Of a stretch of DNA of 35,354 nt, positions 32,033-35,354 are shown piece by piece. The position numbers and the translations under genes were made by a program. The DNA is from Pseudomonadota bacterium (GTDB taxonomy: Bacteria > Pseudomonadota > Alphaproteobacteria > ATCC43930 > CGMCC-115725): contig JAKAOO010000005.1 in assembly GCA_021812165.1 (NCBI GenBank), forward strand, positions 1-35,354. The letters are read 5' to 3'. The number at the start of each line of letters is the position of its first letter. Position 1 is the first letter of the stretch. The notes beneath the pieces are model-generated. The model searched no databases. It was not told the origin of the DNA and saw nothing but the letters and a program-made list of their open reading frames with translations.

Positions 32033-32647
32033 TCAGGAGGGAAAAAGCGCGAGCAGCTTCTCGGCGGCGAGAAGGTCCTGCGGCTCGTTGGCGTTGAAGA
32101 ACGGGTCGAGAGGCGCGGTCGCGAACGGCACGAGCCGGAGTTCGTGCCGCGCCGTGAATAGATCGACCTTGCGGACCCCTTCGCGCGCGATCGCCTGCCG
32201 CAGATCCGCTCGAAGCGCAACCGGCCAGAGGGCGAAAACCGGATGCGCGCGCCCGCCGGAGGCGGCGCAGGCGACGGCGCCCGGCGAACCGGCGAGACCC
32301 GCTTCGAGCCGCGCGACGAGATCCTTCGGCAGAAACGGCGCGTCGCTCGCGACGCTCACCACATGCGCGCAGTCCGGCCGATGGTCGGCCGTCCAATCGA
32401 GCCCCGCGAGGACGCCCGCAAGAGGGCCCGCATAGCCGGCGACGCTGTCCGCCACGATGGGAAGGCCAAAGGGGGCGAAGCGCGCGGCGTCGCCATTGGC
32501 ATTGAGGAGGAGGGTTTCGACCTGCGGCTTCAGGCGCTCGATCACCCGGTCGAGGAGGGTACGCCCGCCGACGAGCTGGAGCGCCTTGTCGCCTCCGCCC
32601 ATGCGCCGCGACAAGCCGCCCGCGAGGATGACGCCGACGGCTTTCAC
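32033..32647 (-). CDS. mobA: Molybdenum cofactor guanylyltransferase
   Basis: MobA adds GMP to molybdopterin to form MGD, the cofactor of DMSO-reductase-family enzymes including formate dehydrogenase. The nucleotide-binding start is GVILAGGLSRRMGGGDKALQLVGG. PLAGVLAGLDW, VVSVASDAPFLPKDLVARL and FFNANEPQDLLAAE are the family blocks, with the Asp in SDAPF for metal. The start is GTG 32647, overlapping the fdhD stop (GTGA), so the pair is coupled; the 512-residue track ORF reads antiphase through fdhD. Length is 204 aa. Its stop coincides with the breakpoint of the foreign SDR stub. Confidence 0.95.
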   Translation of the reverse strand: MKAVGVILAGGLSRRMGGGDKALQLVGGRTLLDRVIERLKPQVETLLLNANGDAARFAPFGLPIVADSVAGYAGPLAGVLAGLDWTADHRPDCAHVVSVASDAPFLPKDLVARLEAGLAGSPGAVACAASGGRAHPVFALWPVALRADLRQAIAREGVRKVDLFTARHELRLVPFATAPLDPFFNANEPQDLLAAEKLLALFPS

Positions 32648-33585
32648 TCCGGGTCGTCCTTCCGGCTCGCTTTCCTCGAAAGATGCCGCGGTTCCTCGGA
32701 AACGAGCCTCGGGTCGCCGTCGAAGACCATGCGCTCCTCGCCCGCGAGCGCGAGGAAGCGCTTTCCTTTGGCGCGGCCGATGAGAGTGAGCCCGGCGCGG
32801 CGGGCAAGATCGACGCCCAAGGCGGTAAAGCCGGAGCGGGAGATGAGGATCGGGATCCGCATCCCTACCGTTTTGATCACCATCTCGGAGGTGAGGCGGC
32901 CCGTCGTATAAAAGATCTTGGCTTGGGGCGAGACGCCGTGGAGGTGCATGTAGCCGGCGATCTTGTCGACCGCGTTGTGGCGGCCGACATCCTCCATGTA
33001 AAGGAGCGGGGTGTCTTCCTCGCAGAGAACGCAGCCGTGGATCGCGCCCGCGGCCAAATAAAGGCTCGGGAGCGTGTTGATCTTGCGCGTCAGGGCATAA
33101 AGCCAGGAGGTCTTCACGACCGCCGCGGGGTCGAGGCGAGCCTCCTCGAACTTTTCCATGAGGTCGCCGAATTGGGTGCCTTGGGCGCAACCCGAGGTGA
33201 GCGTCTTCTTTTTGAGCGTCTCCTCGAAATCGGTCTCGCGCTCGGTGCGGACGACGATCGTCTCGATCTCCTCGTCGTAATCGATCGAGAGGATGCGGTC
33301 GTCGGCACGCAACATGTTCTGATTGAGGAGATAGCCGACCGCGAGATAGTCCGGATAATCGCCGATCGTCATCATCGTGACGATCTCGCGCCCGTTCAAA
33401 AAGAGGGTGAGCGCGCGTTCCATGACGACCGCGGTCTCGACCCTGCGGCCTTCGTGATCGAGGCCGACGACTTTCCGGGTGAGGCGCGGATCCTCGGGTT
33501 GCGGGGCGACGGTGAGTTCTCGCATGGCGCCCATGATGGGGTGCGCGCCCGCCGCCGGCAAGGCGCGGCACGGGCCTTGCGCCAT
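32644..33585 (-). CDS. fdhD: Formate dehydrogenase accessory sulfurtransferase FdhD
   Basis: FdhD passes sulfur from a cysteine desulfurase to the molybdenum cofactor of formate dehydrogenase. Family signatures are GYLLNQNMLR, the conserved Cys in TSGCAQGTQFG, the loop GAIHGCVLCEEDT, YMEDVGRHNAVDKIAGY and FYTTGRLTSEMVIKT. Length is 313 aa from 33585. Internal ATGs at 33534 and 33525 are alternatives nearer the usual N-terminus, and none has a strong binding site. It is co-directional and overlapping with mobA, and divergent from the DUF29 gene across 67 bases. It implies a molybdenum formate dehydrogenase elsewhere on the chromosome. Confidence 0.94.
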   Translation of the reverse strand: MAQGPCRALPAAGAHPIMGAMRELTVAPQPEDPRLTRKVVGLDHEGRRVETAVVMERALTLFLNGREIVTMMTIGDYPDYLAVGYLLNQNMLRADDRILSIDYDEEIETIVVRTERETDFEETLKKKTLTSGCAQGTQFGDLMEKFEEARLDPAAVVKTSWLYALTRKINTLPSLYLAAGAIHGCVLCEEDTPLLYMEDVGRHNAVDKIAGYMHLHGVSPQAKIFYTTGRLTSEMVIKTVGMRIPILISRSGFTALGVDLARRAGLTLIGRAKGKRFLALAGEERMVFDGDPRLVSEEPRHLSRKASRKDDPE

Positions 33586-33652
33586 ATCTTTTTCGGGCGT
33601 CGGCCTCTAGGATGAAGGGTCCGAGCGATGGGCGTCGTTGGCGGGATCTCTG

Positions 33653-34123
33653 ATGGCGGGCGCAAGCAGCCTTTACGACGAGGATTTTGTTCTCTGGTCC
33701 AAGGAGCAGGCGGAAGCGCTGCGGGCGGCGGCGCGCGGCGGGTCGAACGAGCCGCTCGACTTCGAGAACCTGGCCGAGGAGATCGAGGATTTGGGCAAGT
33801 CAACCCGACGCGAGCTCATGAGCCGCCTTCTCGTCGTCTTGGAGCACCTTCTGAAGCTTGAGCATTCGACCGCGACGGAGCCGCGCGCCGGTTGGGAGGA
33901 AACGATCGAGCGCGAGCGTTCGAATATCGAGGATTTGCTGGAAGAGAGCCCGAGCCTCCGGGGCGATCTCCCCTCCATGATCGACAAGGCGCGCTCGCGA
34001 GCGGCGCGCTTGGCCGCGCGCAGCCTCGGCAGTCGAGGCGAAGCGGGAGCGGAGCTTTCGCCGCCCCCCTACAGCGTCGAAGAGGTGCTCGGCGACTGGT
34101 TTCGGGAAGAGCCCGAGAAGTGA
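33653..34123 (+). CDS. DUF29 family protein, copy 1
   Basis: This is a 156-residue DUF29 protein: SSLYDEDFVLWSKEQAEALR, then [19 protein letters not shown] and a long helical middle with GWEETIERERSNIEDLLEESPSLR, ending SVEEVLGDWFREEPE. The family is common in cyanobacteria and proteobacteria, is predicted all-helical and cytoplasmic, and has no known function. The start is set at ATG 33653; a TTG five codons earlier is also open. A clear paralogue follows at 34193. The location between Mo-cofactor genes could be coincidental. Confidence 0.88.
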   Translation: MAGASSLYDEDFVLWSKEQAEALRAAARGGSNEPLDFENLAEEIEDLGKSTRRELMSRLLVVLEHLLKLEHSTATEPRAGWEETIERERSNIEDLLEESPSLRGDLPSMIDKARSRAARLAARSLGSRGEAGAELSPPPYSVEEVLGDWFREEPEK

Positions 34124-34171
34124 CGGCCCTGCCACATCGCAAGGCGGCGACGCTCCCTGCGCGATGGGCTT

Positions 34172-34191
34172 GGTGGTACGAGGTGGTACGA
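34172..34191 (+). repeat. Tandem 10-bp repeat at the second DUF29 ribosome binding site
   Basis: GGTGGTACGA is repeated twice without spacer, ending one base before the GATG of the next gene. The junction of the two copies creates GAGGTGG, the only Shine-Dalgarno-like sequence before ATG 34193. A one-unit change would therefore remove or duplicate the binding site. Confidence 0.75.
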
Positions 34192-34192
34192 G

Positions 34193-34669
34193 ATGAGCAG
34201 CCTTTACGACGTTGATTTTTATGCCTGGACGAGCGAGCAGGCGGAAGTGCTGCGGAAAGCCGCCCATGGTGGGTCCAACGAGCCGCTCGACTTCGAGAAC
34301 CTTGCCGAGGAGATCGAAAGCTTGGGGAAGTCTGATAAACGCGCCCTGAAAAGCGAGATCTCGCGGATCATCCACCACTTGGTGAAGCTTCAATATTCGC
34401 CCGTCAGCGATCCTCGCGGCGGCTGGTACCGCACGATCGACGAAGCGCGGGAACAGATCGAGCGGATCTTGGAGGATAGTCCGAGTCTCAGGGCGGAAGT
34501 TTCCTTGCTGGCCGACGCTGAGATGGGGCGGGCGAAAAGGGCTGCAATTCGCGACCTTGAAAGGAGAAACGAGCTGCAACCCGGTATGCGTCGGGCGATC
34601 GAGCGGGCACGCTTTACCGAAGACCAGATCACCGGCGACTGGTTCCCGAAGGAACCGGAGGCGCGGTGA
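34193..34669 (+). CDS. DUF29 family protein, copy 2
   Basis: This is a 158-residue paralogue of the preceding gene. The first 45 residues are nearly superimposable ([20 protein letters not shown] and [19 protein letters not shown]). The middle diverges ([21 protein letters not shown]), and the end again reads [12 protein letters not shown]. This is a tandem duplication with divergence. No catalytic motif, membrane segment or signal peptide is visible. It is separated from copy 1 by 69 bases and precedes moaA by 94 bases on the same strand. Confidence 0.88.
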   Translation: MSSLYDVDFYAWTSEQAEVLRKAAHGGSNEPLDFENLAEEIESLGKSDKRALKSEISRIIHHLVKLQYSPVSDPRGGWYRTIDEAREQIERILEDSPSLRAEVSLLADAEMGRAKRAAIRDLERRNELQPGMRRAIERARFTEDQITGDWFPKEPEAR

Positions 34670-34763
34670 GCGCAGCCTCGACAACGGGGGCGACAAGGGC
34701 GCCGGCGACCACTATATTCGAACGGATGCCTCGCTTGGCGGAACGAGGTCAGATGCGAGAGCC

Positions 34764-35354
34764 ATGATCGACCCCTACGGACGCACCATCACCTATCTGC
34801 GCGTGTCGGTCACCGATCGCTGCGACTTCCGCTGCGTCTACTGCATGGCGGAAGAGATGACGTTTCTGCCGAAGTCCGAGCTCTTGTCGCTCGAAGAGCT
34901 CGACCGCGTGTGCAGTGCGTTTATCGGCCTCGGCGTCAAGAAGCTGCGCATCACCGGCGGCGAACCTCTGGTGCGGCGCGGCATCATGACGCTTTTCCGC
35001 TCCCTCGGGCGGCACCTCGATGGGGGCGCGCTCGGCGAACTGACCCTGACGACGAACGGCAGCCAGCTCGCGCGCTATGCGGGTGAGCTTTACGCCTGCG
35101 GCGTGCGGCGGGTGAACGTCTCGCTCGACACGCTCGACCCGGCGAAATTCACCGAGATCACCCGCCGCGGGCGGCTCGACGCCGTTCTCGCCGGGATCGC
35201 GGCGGCAAAGCGGGCCGGGCTTGCGATCAAGATCAACACGGTCGCGCTGCGGGGGGTCAACGAGGATGAGTTCGACGATCTCGTTGCCTGGGCGGGCGCG
35301 GAAGGATTCGATCTCGTCTTTATCGAAGTGATGCCGATGGGAGATATCGGCGGC
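34764..35354 (+). CDS. moaA: GTP 3',8-cyclase MoaA, 5' part
   Basis: MoaA is the radical SAM enzyme that starts molybdopterin synthesis by converting GTP to 3',8-cyclo-GTP. The N-terminal SAM cluster motif is [18 protein letters not shown], followed by [17 protein letters not shown] (SAM-binding GGE), [22 protein letters not shown] and [14 protein letters not shown]. The frame is open to the window end after 197 codons, so the C-terminal second cluster is not seen, and the ORF track omitted it for lack of a stop. The start at 34764 ([20 protein letters not shown]) matches the family. It links functionally to mobA and fdhD on the other side of the DUF29 pair. Confidence 0.95.
   Translation, partial: MIDPYGRTITYLRVSVTDRCDFRCVYCMAEEMTFLPKSELLSLEELDRVCSAFIGLGVKKLRITGGEPLVRRGIMTLFRSLGRHLDGGALGELTLTTNGSQLARYAGELYACGVRRVNVSLDTLDPAKFTEITRRGRLDAVLAGIAAAKRAGLAIKINTVALRGVNEDEFDDLVAWAGAEGFDLVFIEVMPMGDIGG

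Noticed and set aside
1-35354. tRNA, rRNA, CRISPR array, classical riboswitch
   Set aside because: No cloverleaf-like segments, rRNA signatures or regularly spaced repeats were found by reading. Small RNAs cannot be excluded without a covariance search.

Overview
The window is a GC-rich chromosomal segment from an alphaproteobacterium. The main evidence is the gene order rpsB-tsf-pyrH-frr-uppS-cdsA-dxr-rseP-bamA-skp-lpxD-fabZ-lpxA-lpxI-lpxB with LpxI instead of LpxH, a fold-III ornithine/lysine decarboxylase, and DUF29 and DUF5681 proteins. The order within the class is not resolved. An Skp/OmpH gene between bamA and lpxD is something I associate more with Rhodospirillales-like layouts than with classic rhizobia, but that is from memory.

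Layout. Positions 1-389 hold the end of pcaG (protocatechuate catabolism). Positions 579-4037 are dnaE. Directly after dnaE lies a low-GC island of about 1.66 kb, flanked by an exact 23-bp direct repeat of the last dnaE codons. It carries one nuclease-like gene on the minus strand, split in two by an 8-T homopolymer. A DUF433/DUF5615 toxin-antitoxin-like pair (5810-6396) and a PLP decarboxylase on the minus strand (6487-7671) follow.

Positions 7915-22669 are one compact plus-strand run of 15 genes. It links translation (S2, EF-Ts, RRF), UMP kinase, polyprenyl and isoprenoid synthesis (UppS, Dxr), phospholipid synthesis (CdsA), envelope proteolysis (RseP), outer-membrane protein assembly (BamA, Skp) and lipid A synthesis (LpxD, FabZ, LpxA, LpxI, LpxB). 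Many neighbours overlap by 1-11 bases, which implies co-transcription and coupled translation. The lpxB end has been rewritten by a palindromic repeat.

Positions 22723-32032 are accessory. They hold gloA, a phage-like DUF5681 pair on the minus strand, a small element with terminal inverted repeats, a B12-binding-type radical SAM gene, and a minus-strand group (DapA-like lyase, aldo/keto reductase, EthD-like protein) with a dps remnant inside it. Next comes an insertion-sequence graveyard: IS21 istA/istB pieces with an internal deletion, then a frameshifted IS3-family orfA. It is followed by a fragment of a foreign catabolic cluster: a 3'-truncated class V aminotransferase, an intact MmgE/PrpD gene and a 3'-truncated SDR that stops at the mobA terminus.

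Positions 32033-35354 return to core-like metabolism: mobA and fdhD on the minus strand, two tandem DUF29 paralogues on the plus strand, and the start of moaA. Together these suggest molybdenum cofactor synthesis serving a formate dehydrogenase outside the window. No tRNA, rRNA or CRISPR array was seen.

The most promising unexplained item is the dnaE-tail island: exact boundaries, no visible recombinase, and a single-gene cargo with a D...QxK nuclease-type N-terminal half and an unrecognised C-terminal half.
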